Positions 33,793 to 42,813 of a stretch of 64,000 bases of DNA are shown in pieces. A program made the position numbers and the translations under genes. The notes below the pieces were generated by a model, which saw nothing but the letters and a program-made list of their open reading frames with translations, did not search any database and was not told the DNA's origin. This DNA comes from an uncultured Porphyromonadaceae bacterium (GTDB taxonomy: Bacteria; Bacteroidota; Bacteroidia; Bacteroidales; Muribaculaceae), in the NCBI GenBank assembly GCA_900546365.1, contig URCF01000004.1, positions 1 to 64,000 on the forward strand. The letters are read 5' to 3'. The stretch's first letter is position 1; every line of letters starts with the position of its first letter.

Positions 33793-33879
33793 CCTATAAA
33801 AAAGGTTAATCATTTAATTTGCTAAAGCTAAAATAGCTAAAATTAACATCCATATTCACATTTTGGTTGTTATATTGTA

Positions 33880-33887
33880 TAATTTTG
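33880..33887 (+). promoter_or_regulatory. Possible -7 element for the moxR-bat operon
   Basis: TAATTTTG fits TAnnTTTG, about 80 bp upstream of moxR. The only TTTG upstream is 14 bp away, so the match is incomplete. Confidence 0.4.
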
Positions 33888-33965
33888 TGTTCTAAAAGAA
33901 TGCAGATATAACTGTTGCATATAAATAACAACGCTTAAAAGTAAAATATTCAAGATAAACACATT

Positions 33966-34961
33966 ATGAGTGAGAACGTGAATATCCGCGAACTAAACGA
34001 TTTGGTAGCTACCAAAAGCGGATTTGTGAGTTTGATTACCAAAGGTATGGACCAGACCATTGTTGGTCAGAAACATCTTGTGGATTCATTGCTCATTGCA
34101 CTGCTGGCCAACGGCCATGTGCTCCTTGAGGGTGTTCCCGGTTTGGCCAAGACCCTTGCCATAAAGACCCTCGCACAGGTGATTGATGCTAAATACAGCC
34201 GTATCCAGTTCACCCCCGACCTGCTTCCCGCTGATGTTGTGGGCACTATGGTTTACAGTGTCCAAAAAGAGCAGTTTCAAATCAAGCGCGGTCCTGTTTT
34301 TGCCAACTTCGTGCTTGCTGATGAAATCAACCGCGCCCCGGCCAAGGTTCAGAGTGCGCTGCTTGAGGCCATGCAGGAGCGTCAGGTGACAATCGGCGAG
34401 AGCACTTTCGCACTTGATGAGCCTTTTTTGGTGATGGCCACGCAGAACCCCATCGAGCAGGAAGGTACTTATCCTCTCCCCGAGGCGCAGGTGGACCGTT
34501 TCCTTCTCAAGGTGGTTATCGGCTATCCGAGCAAAGAAGAGGAGAAGCAGATCATCCGTCAGAATATCTCGCCGGTGAAGCACGATGTGAAAGCATTGGT
34601 TAAGCCCGAGGAGATTCTTGAAGCCCAAAAGGTGGTGGAACAGATCTACCTTGATGAAAAAATCGAACGCTATATTGTTGATATCGTGTTTGCCACCCGC
34701 TATCCCGGTCAGTATGGCTTGAAGGATCTGGAAGGTATAATTTCGTTCGGTGCATCGCCCCGTGCGTCTATCGGCATGGCCAGGGCAGCAAGAGCATACG
34801 CGTTCCTGCGTCAGCGCGGCTATGTGATTCCTGAGGATGTGCGTGCTGTGTGTCACGATGTGTTGCGCCACAGAATCGGACTGTCGTATGAGGCCGAGGC
34901 CAACAATATTTCGGCCGATGAGATAATCACAGATATACTTGACAAGGTGGAGGTACCCTGA
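33966..34961 (+). CDS. MoxR-family AAA+ ATPase
   Basis: A 331-residue AAA+ chaperone-like ATPase that in relatives loads or matures vWA-domain proteins. Walker A is LLEGVPGLAKTLAIKTLA, Walker B VLADEINRAPAKVQSALLEAM, sensor 1 VMATQNPIEQEGTYPLPEAQ and sensor 2 SPRASIGMARAARA. It opens the Bat operon and is followed 1 bp later by the DUF58 gene, the standard moxR-DUF58-bat order in Bacteroidetes. Confidence 0.95.
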   Translation: MSENVNIRELNDLVATKSGFVSLITKGMDQTIVGQKHLVDSLLIALLANGHVLLEGVPGLAKTLAIKTLAQVIDAKYSRIQFTPDLLPADVVGTMVYSVQKEQFQIKRGPVFANFVLADEINRAPAKVQSALLEAMQERQVTIGESTFALDEPFLVMATQNPIEQEGTYPLPEAQVDRFLLKVVIGYPSKEEEKQIIRQNISPVKHDVKALVKPEEILEAQKVVEQIYLDEKIERYIVDIVFATRYPGQYGLKDLEGIISFGASPRASIGMARAARAYAFLRQRGYVIPEDVRAVCHDVLRHRIGLSYEAEANNISADEIITDILDKVEVP

Positions 34962-34962
34962 T

Positions 34963-35838
34963 ATGGAAGCTAATGAACTTCTTAAGAAGGTTAGAAAAAT
35001 AGAAATCAAAACCCGCGGCTTGTCGCAGAACATTTTTGCAGGCGAGTACCATACTGCTTTCAAGGGGCGAGGCATGACATTTGCAGAAGTCCGCGAATAT
35101 CAGTATGGTGACGATGTGCGCGATATTGACTGGAATGTGACCGCACGCCAAAATCATCCGTATGTGAAGGTGTATGAGGAGGAGCGTGAGCTGACAGTGA
35201 TGCTGCTTGTGGATATGTCGCACAGCGGCCTGTTCGGCGCCGTGGGAAATGAAAAACGTGAGATAATGGCTGAGATTGCAGCCACTATCGCTTTTTCGGC
35301 CATTCAAAACAATGACAAGATTGGCGTGATATTCTTCACCGACAAGATTGAGAAGTTTATACCTCCCAAAAAAGGAAGAAAGCATATCCTCTTTATCATC
35401 AGTCAGTTGATTGATTTCAAGCCGGAAAACAACGGCACAGATATTGCCTACGCACTTCAGTATTTCACCGACGCGCTGAAAAAGAGGTGCACCACTTTCC
35501 TGATTTCGGATTTTATTGACGAGCATCCGTTTGAAAAAGCACTGACAATTGCGTCCAATAAGCACGATGTGATTGGTATTCAGGTGTATGACAAACGTGA
35601 CAGTGTGCTTCCTGATGTGGGATTGATACGCGTGGGAGATCTTGAAACCGGAGGCGAGCGGTGGATCAACAGCTCCTCGTCCAAGGTGCGTAAAGCATAC
35701 GGTAAATGGTGGTACACCCGTCAGCAGGCTATGACCGAGAGTTTGCGGCACGCCCACGTTGACCATGTGTCAGTGGCCACTGATGAAGATTATGTCAAGG
35801 CCCTTATGTCGTTATTTAAGAATCGAGGAGTTAGATAG
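34963..35838 (+). CDS. DUF58 domain protein of the Bat operon
   Basis: A 291-residue cytoplasmic protein with a DUF58/vWA-like fold. MEANELLKKVRKIEIKTRGL and FAGEYHTAFKGRGMTFAEVREYQYGDDVRDIDWNVTAR (in two parts) are family signatures, and LLVDMSHSGLFGA resembles a degenerate MIDAS (DxSxS). The start at 34963 is just after the moxR stop; a slightly longer frame exists but overlaps moxR. Normally partners with MoxR in envelope stress or aerotolerance operons. Confidence 0.92.
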   Translation: MEANELLKKVRKIEIKTRGLSQNIFAGEYHTAFKGRGMTFAEVREYQYGDDVRDIDWNVTARQNHPYVKVYEEERELTVMLLVDMSHSGLFGAVGNEKREIMAEIAATIAFSAIQNNDKIGVIFFTDKIEKFIPPKKGRKHILFIISQLIDFKPENNGTDIAYALQYFTDALKKRCTTFLISDFIDEHPFEKALTIASNKHDVIGIQVYDKRDSVLPDVGLIRVGDLETGGERWINSSSSKVRKAYGKWWYTRQQAMTESLRHAHVDHVSVATDEDYVKALMSLFKNRGVR

Positions 35839-35840
35839 AT

Positions 35841-36818
35841 ATGAAATTTCGCTTATATTCAATAATAGCTTTAGCGTGTGTGGTGCTTGGTCACTTGAGC
35901 GCAGGCGCGGGAGTGGTGGTGAAAGCCTCGCTCGACTCTGCCTACCTGCTCATGGGCAAGCAGACACGGCTTCATGTGTCAGTGGTGGGTAATCTGCCCG
36001 ACAGCTGCAATGTGAATGTGGTGGACACCGCCTGGCGTGATGTGGAGATAGCCGGTGTTACCGAGCCTGTCATCAACGACCTTGGCAACAATCGCAAGGA
36101 GCTGCTGCAAGATATTGTGGTGCAGTCATTTGATAGCGGTATGTACACCCTTCCTCCGGTCTATTTCATTGACGGAGGCGAAACAATCGCTTCCAATCGT
36201 CCGGTGCTCAAGGTGCTCCCGGTGGCAGTGGACTCGCTCGTGACTGTTCATGACTTTACCGATGTGGTGGATGTTAAGCGACATTTCTTTGACTACTTTC
36301 CCGATTGGGTAACAGACTACGGGCTATGGATTCTGCTTGCACTGGTGGTGATTGGAGCCTCGGTGTTTGTTTACTTCAAATGGATCAAGCAAGGCAAGCT
36401 GCCACTTGTTGTGGCCAAGAAGCCGGTGCCTCCCTATCAGCTGGCTATGCAGCAATTGCAGACACTGCATGAGGAGCATCTGTGCGAGAAAGGCCAGGAG
36501 CGGGAGTTCTACACCCGTCTCACTGATATATTGCGTTCGTACCTTGATGCAAGGTTTGGCATCAATGCCATGGAGATGACTTCCACCCAAATCCGCCGAT
36601 GCTTGCGCGACAACGAGCATACCAAGATGTCGGAAAAATATATGTCGCGAATCCTTGAGATTGCCGACTTTGTGAAGTTCGCGAAAATCAGGCCGCTTCC
36701 GGAAGATAATGCCGGTGCTTACAAATCGGCTCTCCAATTTGTGGAGGAGACCAAGCCGGTTGTGGAACCTGATACTAAAGGTGCGGATTCAGAATCTGAT
36801 AAAACTAATGCGTTATGA
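35841..36818 (+). CDS. Bat-operon membrane protein of unknown function (between DUF58 and batA)
   Basis: A 325-residue protein with signal peptide (MKFRLYSIIALACVVLGHLSAGA), a beta-rich periplasmic domain (about 25-150), one membrane span (about residues 156-176, GLWILLALVVIGASVFVYF) and a cytoplasmic helical domain (about 195-300, REFYTRLTDILRSYLDARFG). It resembles proteins found at this position in Bacteroidetes Bat operons, and the C-terminal part resembles BatD's. It is 2 bp after DUF58 and overlaps batA by ATGA. Confidence 0.8.
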   Translation: MKFRLYSIIALACVVLGHLSAGAGVVVKASLDSAYLLMGKQTRLHVSVVGNLPDSCNVNVVDTAWRDVEIAGVTEPVINDLGNNRKELLQDIVVQSFDSGMYTLPPVYFIDGGETIASNRPVLKVLPVAVDSLVTVHDFTDVVDVKRHFFDYFPDWVTDYGLWILLALVVIGASVFVYFKWIKQGKLPLVVAKKPVPPYQLAMQQLQTLHEEHLCEKGQEREFYTRLTDILRSYLDARFGINAMEMTSTQIRRCLRDNEHTKMSEKYMSRILEIADFVKFAKIRPLPEDNAGAYKSALQFVEETKPVVEPDTKGADSESDKTNAL

Positions 36819-37801
36819 TGTTTGCTAATCCATCGGTGCTCTGGCTGCTGCTTATTATTGTGCCATGCGTAGTGTGGTACATATTGAAGCACAGGAGCCA
36901 ACACGCCAAAATATCAATTTCCACTTTAAGGGCGTTGGAGAAATTGCCAACGAGCTATAAGGTGTATCTGCTTCATGGAATGTTTGTGCTCAGGATGCTT
37001 CTCGTGGCCACACTGATAGTGATCCTTGCGCGTCCGCAGACCCGCGACCGCTGGAGCACCTCCACCACCGAAGGCACAGATATAGTGATAGCGCTGGATA
37101 TCTCCACCAGTATGCTTGCCCGTGACTTCAAGCCCGACAGGTTTGAAGCTGCCAAGTCAGTGGCATCGCAGTTTGTGAGTGGTCGCGAGAGCGACAATAT
37201 GGGGCTTGTGATATTTGCAGGTGAGAGTTTCACCGCAGTGCCTCTGACCAATGACCGTGCCATGCTCGCCAACTATATCAACGATGTGAAGATGGGTATG
37301 CTTCAGGACAACACCGCCATAGGTGACGGCCTTGCCACATCCATCAACCGCATCAAGGAGGGCAAAGCGAAGTCAAAGAGCATCATCCTGCTCACCGACG
37401 GCTCGAACAACACCGGTAATGTGGCTCCTGTCACAGCCGCGGAAATCGCCAAGAAATATGGCATAAAGGTTTATACCATCGGTATCGGACGCAATGGCAT
37501 GGCCCCCTACCCTTACCAGAATGCGTTTGGCCGCATAGAGTATATGAATATGCCGGTGGTAATTGACGAGGCAACACTCCAGACCATAGCCAACACCACC
37601 GGAGGCAAATATTTCCGAGCCACCGACAAGAAAGTGCTCCAGAGAATATTTGAGGAGATTGACAAACTTGAGAAAACCCAGATAGATGTGCGTAACTTCT
37701 CACACACTGAGGACAATTACCTGCCGTGGGCACTGCTTGCGCTATGTTTGCTTGCGCTGGAGCTGATTGTCAGAAACGTGTGGTTGCGCCCGATTCCCTA
37801 A
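36815..37801 (+). CDS. batA: Aerotolerance protein BatA (vWA domain)
   Basis: A 328-residue inner-membrane protein with N-terminal spans (about residues 5-22 and 55-75), a vWA domain and a C-terminal span (about 302-320). The MIDAS DxSxS is VIALDISTSML, the conserved Thr lies in GESFTAVPLT, and the Asp in ILLTDGSNNTGN. BatA was named for aerotolerance in Bacteroides fragilis. The start forms an ATGA overlap with the gene before it. Confidence 0.93.
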   Translation: MMFANPSVLWLLLIIVPCVVWYILKHRSQHAKISISTLRALEKLPTSYKVYLLHGMFVLRMLLVATLIVILARPQTRDRWSTSTTEGTDIVIALDISTSMLARDFKPDRFEAAKSVASQFVSGRESDNMGLVIFAGESFTAVPLTNDRAMLANYINDVKMGMLQDNTAIGDGLATSINRIKEGKAKSKSIILLTDGSNNTGNVAPVTAAEIAKKYGIKVYTIGIGRNGMAPYPYQNAFGRIEYMNMPVVIDEATLQTIANTTGGKYFRATDKKVLQRIFEEIDKLEKTQIDVRNFSHTEDNYLPWALLALCLLALELIVRNVWLRPIP

Positions 37802-37824
37802 CATAAAACATACTCCTACAGATT

Positions 37825-38883
37825 ATGATAAATTTCGCTAATCCTCAGGCATTATATTTGTTGCTGCTGTTGCCGCTGATAGCAGGACTGTATCTGTGGG
37901 CGCGAATACGCCGCAGAAAGAGGCTGAACCTCTTTGGCAACAGCAAAGTGCTCAACAACCTTATGCCTGATGTGTCAAGATATATGGGAGGCATAAAGAT
38001 AGTGCTGGAACTTTGTGCGCTCGCATTGATAATAGTGGCGTTCGCCCGTCCGTATATGCCTACTGAACATGGTGAAGGCGGCGACGAGGAGAATGTGAGC
38101 GGTATCGAAGTGATGATATGCTGCGATGTGTCCAACTCCATGCTCGCCTCGTCCACCGATGACCCCAACGGAGTGAGCCGTTTGCAGAGAGCCAAATTCC
38201 TGCTCGAGAAAATGATTGGCAACATGAGCAACGACAAAGTGGGATTGATAGTGTTTGCGGGCGACTCCTACACACAGCTTCCCATTACTTCCGACTATAT
38301 ATCGGCGCGGATGTTCATCAACGACCTCAGCACCGACATGGTTCCGACCCAAGGCACAGCCATCGGCACAGCAATAGAAATGGCGGTGAACTCATTCACG
38401 CCTGAAAGCGATTTCCAGAAAGCGATAGTGCTCCTGACTGATGGCGAGAATTTTGAAGACAATGCCGTTGAGGCTGCCACAAAAGCTGCAGATGCCGGTA
38501 TCCAGGTGGATGTTGTGGGACTCGGCACCTCGTCCGGCGCACCTATTCCCGTGCCCGGCAAAAACAACGAATACATGTATGACGAGCAGGGCAATCAGGT
38601 AATCACCAAGCTCAATGTGGACGATGCCAAAGCCATAGCCAAAGCCGGCGACGGTGTGTATATATCCGGAGCCTCTTCAAGTGCCGCCGGTGAGCTCAAT
38701 GACCAGCTGAAAAAATTATCGAAAACCGAATACAAACGGTTCACTGCGCCCAACCCGGCAAGCGAACTGTTCCCGATAGCCATTTCTCTGGCGTTGATTC
38801 TGCTGCTGATTGACACAATACTGCCCTACAGCAAAATCGGATGGTTGAAGAAATTCACATTTTTCTCTAAAACAAGTAAATGA
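37825..38883 (+). CDS. batB: Aerotolerance protein BatB (vWA domain)
   Basis: A 352-residue paralogue of BatA with the same layout: N-terminal FANPQALYLLLLLPLIAGLY span, second span near residue 55-75, vWA domain and a C-terminal span. MIDAS motifs are MICCDVSNSML, GDSYTQLPIT and VLLTDGENFEDN, so metal binding is expected. Lies 23 bp after batA and overlaps batC by ATGA. Confidence 0.93.
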   Translation: MINFANPQALYLLLLLPLIAGLYLWARIRRRKRLNLFGNSKVLNNLMPDVSRYMGGIKIVLELCALALIIVAFARPYMPTEHGEGGDEENVSGIEVMICCDVSNSMLASSTDDPNGVSRLQRAKFLLEKMIGNMSNDKVGLIVFAGDSYTQLPITSDYISARMFINDLSTDMVPTQGTAIGTAIEMAVNSFTPESDFQKAIVLLTDGENFEDNAVEAATKAADAGIQVDVVGLGTSSGAPIPVPGKNNEYMYDEQGNQVITKLNVDDAKAIAKAGDGVYISGASSSAAGELNDQLKKLSKTEYKRFTAPNPASELFPIAISLALILLLIDTILPYSKIGWLKKFTFFSKTSK

Positions 38884-39686
38884 TGAAGACACTATACTGC
38901 ACATTGATTACAGCGTTGCTTGCAGTGGCACCGGCTGCGGTGTCGGCTCAGGATGCCGGGCAGCAGCAAAGCATCAAGCAAGAGCGTAATTATATATACA
39001 AAGGAAATCAGTTGTATCGCGAAAAGCGTTTTTCTGAAGCTGAAGTGATGTATCGCAAGGCGCTGGAAGTGGCTCCGGCCTCGGAAGCGGCCACATTCAA
39101 CCTGGCATCTTCGCTGCTCCGTCAGGCCGGTTCCGCCGACCCCAATTCGGGCAATAACCCGATGAATGACGCCGCATCGATGTTTCAGCAGCTGGCGCAG
39201 TCTGCCAAGGATGTGAATATTGTCGAGAAAAGTTTCTACAACCTCGGCAATATGGCATTCAACCAGCAGAACTATCAGCAAAGCATAGAGATGTACAAGA
39301 ATGCCCTGCGTCGCAATCCCGACAATGACAAAACTCGCGAGAACCTGCGCCTTGCACAGATTAAGCTGAAAGAACAGCAACAGAATCAGGACAAGAACCA
39401 GAATCAGGATCAAAACAAAAATCAGGATAAGAATCAAAATCAGGATCAAAACCAGGATAAGAACAAGGACCAGAACAAAGACCAGAATCAGGATCAAAAC
39501 CAACAGCAGCAGGATAAGAACAAACCCCAGCAGCAGCCGCAGGAGCAAACCGGCATCAGCGATGCCAACGCCCAGCAGATTCTGAAAGCTATGGAAAATG
39601 AGGAGGCTGCTACCCGCAAACGCGTGGAGACTCAGAAGAAAAAAGAGTCTCAGGCTCGCAAAAAGCGCATCACCAATCCCTGGTAG
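38880..39686 (+). CDS. batC: Aerotolerance protein BatC (TPR, Q/N/D/K-rich tail)
   Basis: A 268-residue secreted protein: signal peptide (to about residue 24, ending VSAQ), then TPR repeats (about 33-165, for example KRFSEAEVMYRKALEVAP and YQQSIEMYKNALRRNPDN). A low-complexity segment of repeated NQDKNQ/DQNKDQ units (about 165-220) and a short basic C-terminus (KKKESQARKKRI) follow. TPRs suggest it scaffolds the Bat complex in the periplasm. The Q/N tract differs in sequence style from all neighbours. Confidence 0.9.
   Translation: MMKTLYCTLITALLAVAPAAVSAQDAGQQQSIKQERNYIYKGNQLYREKRFSEAEVMYRKALEVAPASEAATFNLASSLLRQAGSADPNSGNNPMNDAASMFQQLAQSAKDVNIVEKSFYNLGNMAFNQQNYQQSIEMYKNALRRNPDNDKTRENLRLAQIKLKEQQQNQDKNQNQDQNKNQDKNQNQDQNQDKNKDQNKDQNQDQNQQQQDKNKPQQQPQEQTGISDANAQQILKAMENEEAATRKRVETQKKKESQARKKRITNPW
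39379..39540 (+). repeat. Low-complexity tandem repeats in batC
   Basis: Irregular repeats of CAGAAT/CAGGAT/AAGAAC hexamers encode Q, N, D and K in rotation. Units differ by one or two bases, so slippage in multiples of three could change tract length. Confidence 0.8.
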
Positions 39687-39738
39687 AGTAAATCTGTTGC
39701 TCCGTTAAAACTATTTCAAACTCAACAAGATAAAATCG

Positions 39739-41547
39739 ATGAAGCGTTTATCTATTGTTATAATAAGTGTGGTGTTGTGTGTGGGCAGTGTGCTCGCAGC
39801 GGCATCATTTGGTGTGGTTAATCCGCCGGGCAGAGTGGCTGCCGGACAGAAATTTTCCATCACATTCCGATTGAAAAACGGTGAGGGAACCTCGCTGAAA
39901 GTGCCGCAGATCAACGGGTGCAAGCTTCTGTACGGACCCTCCACCTCCACCAGCCAGAGCTACCAGATAATCAACGGTTCGATGTCGTCATCCTCCACCG
40001 TTGACTATACCTATATATATAGAGCGGAGAAGGAAGGAACCTATAATGTGGGCGAAGCCTCGATAGTGGTGGATGGCAAAAAACTTACATCAAAACCGTT
40101 CAGCATCACCGTGGTGGCCGGCAACAACAGTCAGCAGTCGCAAGGCGGGAGCCGTCCGCAGGTGGAATATGATGATGCCAGCACTCAGACCGCCGACAGG
40201 AGTGTCAGTGCCAATGATGTGTTTGTAAGAATCATTCTTTCCAAGTCAAGTGCATACGAGCAGGAGGCTATAGAGTGCACGATGAAGCTCTACACCAAAT
40301 ACACTATCTCATCGTTCTTGCCCACAAAAATGCCGAGCTACGATGGATTCCTGATCGAGGAGCTGAATGTGCAGCCCTCGCTCAATGAGGTTGAAACCTA
40401 CAACGGCCAGCGCTATATGACTGCGTTGCTGAAAAAATGTATCATATTCCCGCAGAAATCCGGAAAACTGACCATCAACTCCGGCAACTACGACATCAAT
40501 GTGGTGCAGTACGACAATGTGAATATGGGATTTTTCACCGTGCAGAGCCCGCAGGAGCGTAGCATCAAAGTGAGCAGCAACTCGGTGTCGGTGAATGTGC
40601 TTCCGCTTCCCACTCCCAAGCCCGAAGGGTTCAGCGGTGCGGTGGGTAAGTTCTCCGTTGAGAGCCGCCTGATAGGCAACAGCTTCAGGACCAATGACCC
40701 TGCAACTCTTATATATACCATATCCGGAACCGGCAACATCAAATACCTGCAGGAACCTAAAATTGACTTCCCGTCGGAGTTTGAACAGTACTCCCCCAAG
40801 AGCGATATTCAGGCATCGGTGTCTGGCAATAATGTGACAGGTAAAATGACCATTGAGTACACATTCGTGCCTCAGTCGGTGGGCGATTTCCGCATCGGCG
40901 GCGACAAGTTCGTGTATTTCAATCCTGGCACCAAGGAGTATGTGACCCTCGACACCCAGGGCTACAATATCAAGGTGGCAAAGGGGTTGAGCGCACCATC
41001 GGATGTGGAGCAAAAAGATATCGAACTCAAAAACACCGATATCCGTCATATCCATCTTGGGGACAAACACCCTCAGAAGGTTCACACCTTTGTTGTGGCC
41101 CAATACTGGTATTGGCTGATATATGTGGCCGTTGTGGCAGCGATGGTGGCAGTGGTGACACTCAACCGCCGCAACATCAAGCGTATGGCTGATGTGCGTG
41201 GCATGAAGCTTGCCAAAGCCAACAAGGTGGCAAAAAAACGACTCAAACTTGCCAAGCAGTTCATTGACAAGAAAGAGGATGAGAAGTTCTACGATGAGAT
41301 GCTCCGCGCTGTATGGGGATATCTCAGCGACAAACTTGGAATACCTGCATCGCAGCTGTCGCGCGACAATGTAGCCTCCGAGCTTGGCAAGATTGGTGCT
41401 TCCGATGAACTCTCCGCCAAGTTCATATCAGTGCTTGACGAGTGTGAGATGTCGCGCTACGCTTCCGCGCTTGTTCAGCCGATAGGTGTTTATGAAAAGG
41501 CCACTACGGCCATTAACGAGCTTGAAAATCTCAAAATAGCTAAGTGA
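39739..41547 (+). CDS. batD: Aerotolerance protein BatD
   Basis: A 602-residue membrane protein: signal peptide (MKRLSIVIISVVLCVGSVLAAA), beta-sandwich periplasmic region (about 25-440), one span (about 455-477, YWYWLIYVAVVAAMVAVVTL) and a cytoplasmic helical domain (about 480-602) with FYDEMLRAVWGYLSDKLG. Early motifs VNPPGRVAAGQKFSITFRL and PQINGCKLLYGPSTS are typical of BatD in Bacteroidetes. Found 52 bp after batC; batE starts immediately after its stop. Confidence 0.92.
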   Translation: MKRLSIVIISVVLCVGSVLAAASFGVVNPPGRVAAGQKFSITFRLKNGEGTSLKVPQINGCKLLYGPSTSTSQSYQIINGSMSSSSTVDYTYIYRAEKEGTYNVGEASIVVDGKKLTSKPFSITVVAGNNSQQSQGGSRPQVEYDDASTQTADRSVSANDVFVRIILSKSSAYEQEAIECTMKLYTKYTISSFLPTKMPSYDGFLIEELNVQPSLNEVETYNGQRYMTALLKKCIIFPQKSGKLTINSGNYDINVVQYDNVNMGFFTVQSPQERSIKVSSNSVSVNVLPLPTPKPEGFSGAVGKFSVESRLIGNSFRTNDPATLIYTISGTGNIKYLQEPKIDFPSEFEQYSPKSDIQASVSGNNVTGKMTIEYTFVPQSVGDFRIGGDKFVYFNPGTKEYVTLDTQGYNIKVAKGLSAPSDVEQKDIELKNTDIRHIHLGDKHPQKVHTFVVAQYWYWLIYVAVVAAMVAVVTLNRRNIKRMADVRGMKLAKANKVAKKRLKLAKQFIDKKEDEKFYDEMLRAVWGYLSDKLGIPASQLSRDNVASELGKIGASDELSAKFISVLDECEMSRYASALVQPIGVYEKATTAINELENLKIAK

Positions 41548-42345
41548 ATGAAAACCTATATATCTTTTCTCTGTGTATTGATGCTGCTATGTGTGGGATT
41601 GCCTGTGCATGGCGGGAACAGTGGTGTTGACATCATCAGCGAGGCCGACAGCTGCTATTCGGCCGAGAACTACGACAAAGCCGTAGAGCTGTACAATAAA
41701 GCTATTGCCGAGGTAGGTAGTTCTTCATCGCTGTATTATAATCTCGGCGATGCCTACTACCGCAACGGCGAACTTGGAAAGGCAATGGTGAGCTACTACC
41801 GCAGCCTTCGGCTTGACCCCACAAACGATGATGCCCGTCAAAACATCAGCTTTGTGAGATCAAAGCTTGTGGATAAAGTGGGTGAATCCGGCTCCTTTTT
41901 CGGAAATATGTTCAACAGCATTACCAACCAAGCCACATCCAACGGATGGGCATGGATCAGCGTGGTGTTGTTTCTGATAGTCATAGCCGGGAGCGGATGC
42001 TATATATTCAGTGGAAATGTGCTTCTGCGTAAAATCGGATTTTTTGGAGGTATTTTATGTTTGCTCGTCACCATACTCACAATATCGTTTGCCATCCATG
42101 CCCGCAATCTGTCGGTGGCAAAAGACGAGGCCGTTGTAACAGTCCCCTCCACTATCCTCAGCACATCCCCCAGGGAGCCTAAGGACAGAAATGAGGAGGC
42201 GATGCTGCTTCATGAAGGTACGCTGGTGAGAATTATTGACACCGTGACTTCCGGCAACGGCGAGAAAGCCACAGTGTGGCACGAGGTGGAAGTGGACAAT
42301 TCGCACCGTGCGTGGATAAAGAGCACTGATATAGAGATAATTTGA
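41548..42345 (+). CDS. batE: Aerotolerance protein BatE (TPR and SH3-like)
   Basis: A 265-residue protein with signal peptide (to about residue 22), two TPR units (about 30-100, SAENYDKAVELYNKAIAEVG and YYRNGELGKAMVSYYRSLRL), two hydrophobic spans (about 130-155 and 160-187) and a C-terminal SH3-like domain (about 200-265) ending WHEVEVDNSHRAWIKSTDIE. Abuts batD without spacer and closes the operon. Confidence 0.9.
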   Translation: MKTYISFLCVLMLLCVGLPVHGGNSGVDIISEADSCYSAENYDKAVELYNKAIAEVGSSSSLYYNLGDAYYRNGELGKAMVSYYRSLRLDPTNDDARQNISFVRSKLVDKVGESGSFFGNMFNSITNQATSNGWAWISVVLFLIVIAGSGCYIFSGNVLLRKIGFFGGILCLLVTILTISFAIHARNLSVAKDEAVVTVPSTILSTSPREPKDRNEEAMLLHEGTLVRIIDTVTSGNGEKATVWHEVEVDNSHRAWIKSTDIEII

Positions 42346-42473
42346 TAAATGTATGTTATAAAACACATTTAATTTGTAGCTATATTATTTGTGTAAACTA
42401 AATGATTGTTATAAATTTAACGTGTCAAATAACAAAACATTACATCAATACTTAACTAATAAAACATATTATC

Positions 42474-42731
42474 ATGGCTAAGACAATCACCTTCAACGAA
42501 CTGCGTCGCATCAAAGACAGCTTGCCCGATGGCGCAACCCATCAAATCGCTGATAAGTTGAATATAACCGTTCAAACTGTGCGCAACTATTTCGGCGGCA
42601 GCAACTATGAATTTGGCAAAAATGTGGGTGTACACATCGAGCCGGGTCCTGACGGCGGTATCGTGGTTCTTGACGACACCACTATTTACGACATGGCTGT
42701 GCAGATACTTCAGGAACAGGATAAGGAGTAA
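42474..42731 (+). CDS. Small helix-turn-helix-like protein, conserved type
   Basis: An 85-residue protein. Residues about 8-38 read as a helix-turn-helix (FNELRRIKDSLPDGATHQIA, then DKLNITVQTVRNYFGG), followed by a small acidic beta region (VHIEPGPDGGIVVLDDTTIY). I believe near-identical proteins are common in Bacteroidales, but no function is known to me. It stands alone with a 128-bp AT-rich leader, suggesting separate and possibly strong expression. DNA binding is inferred from the HTH pattern only. Confidence 0.8.
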   Translation: MAKTITFNELRRIKDSLPDGATHQIADKLNITVQTVRNYFGGSNYEFGKNVGVHIEPGPDGGIVVLDDTTIYDMAVQILQEQDKE

Positions 42732-42813
42732 GAACATTACTACCGTAAATCCGATGACTTTCTAACTCATTCTCCTCTCTCCTATTTTCAAGTACAAAGT
42801 CAAAAGAAACGCT

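Noticed and set aside
39379..39540. batC repeats as a CRISPR-like array
   Set aside because: The units are 6-18 bp, in frame and coding, with no unique spacers.
38892..39548. Leucine/isoleucine/valine-rich antisense frame that looks like a membrane protein
   Set aside because: It is the complement of the batC Q/N/D/K repeats, so the hydrophobic run is an artefact of the repeat.
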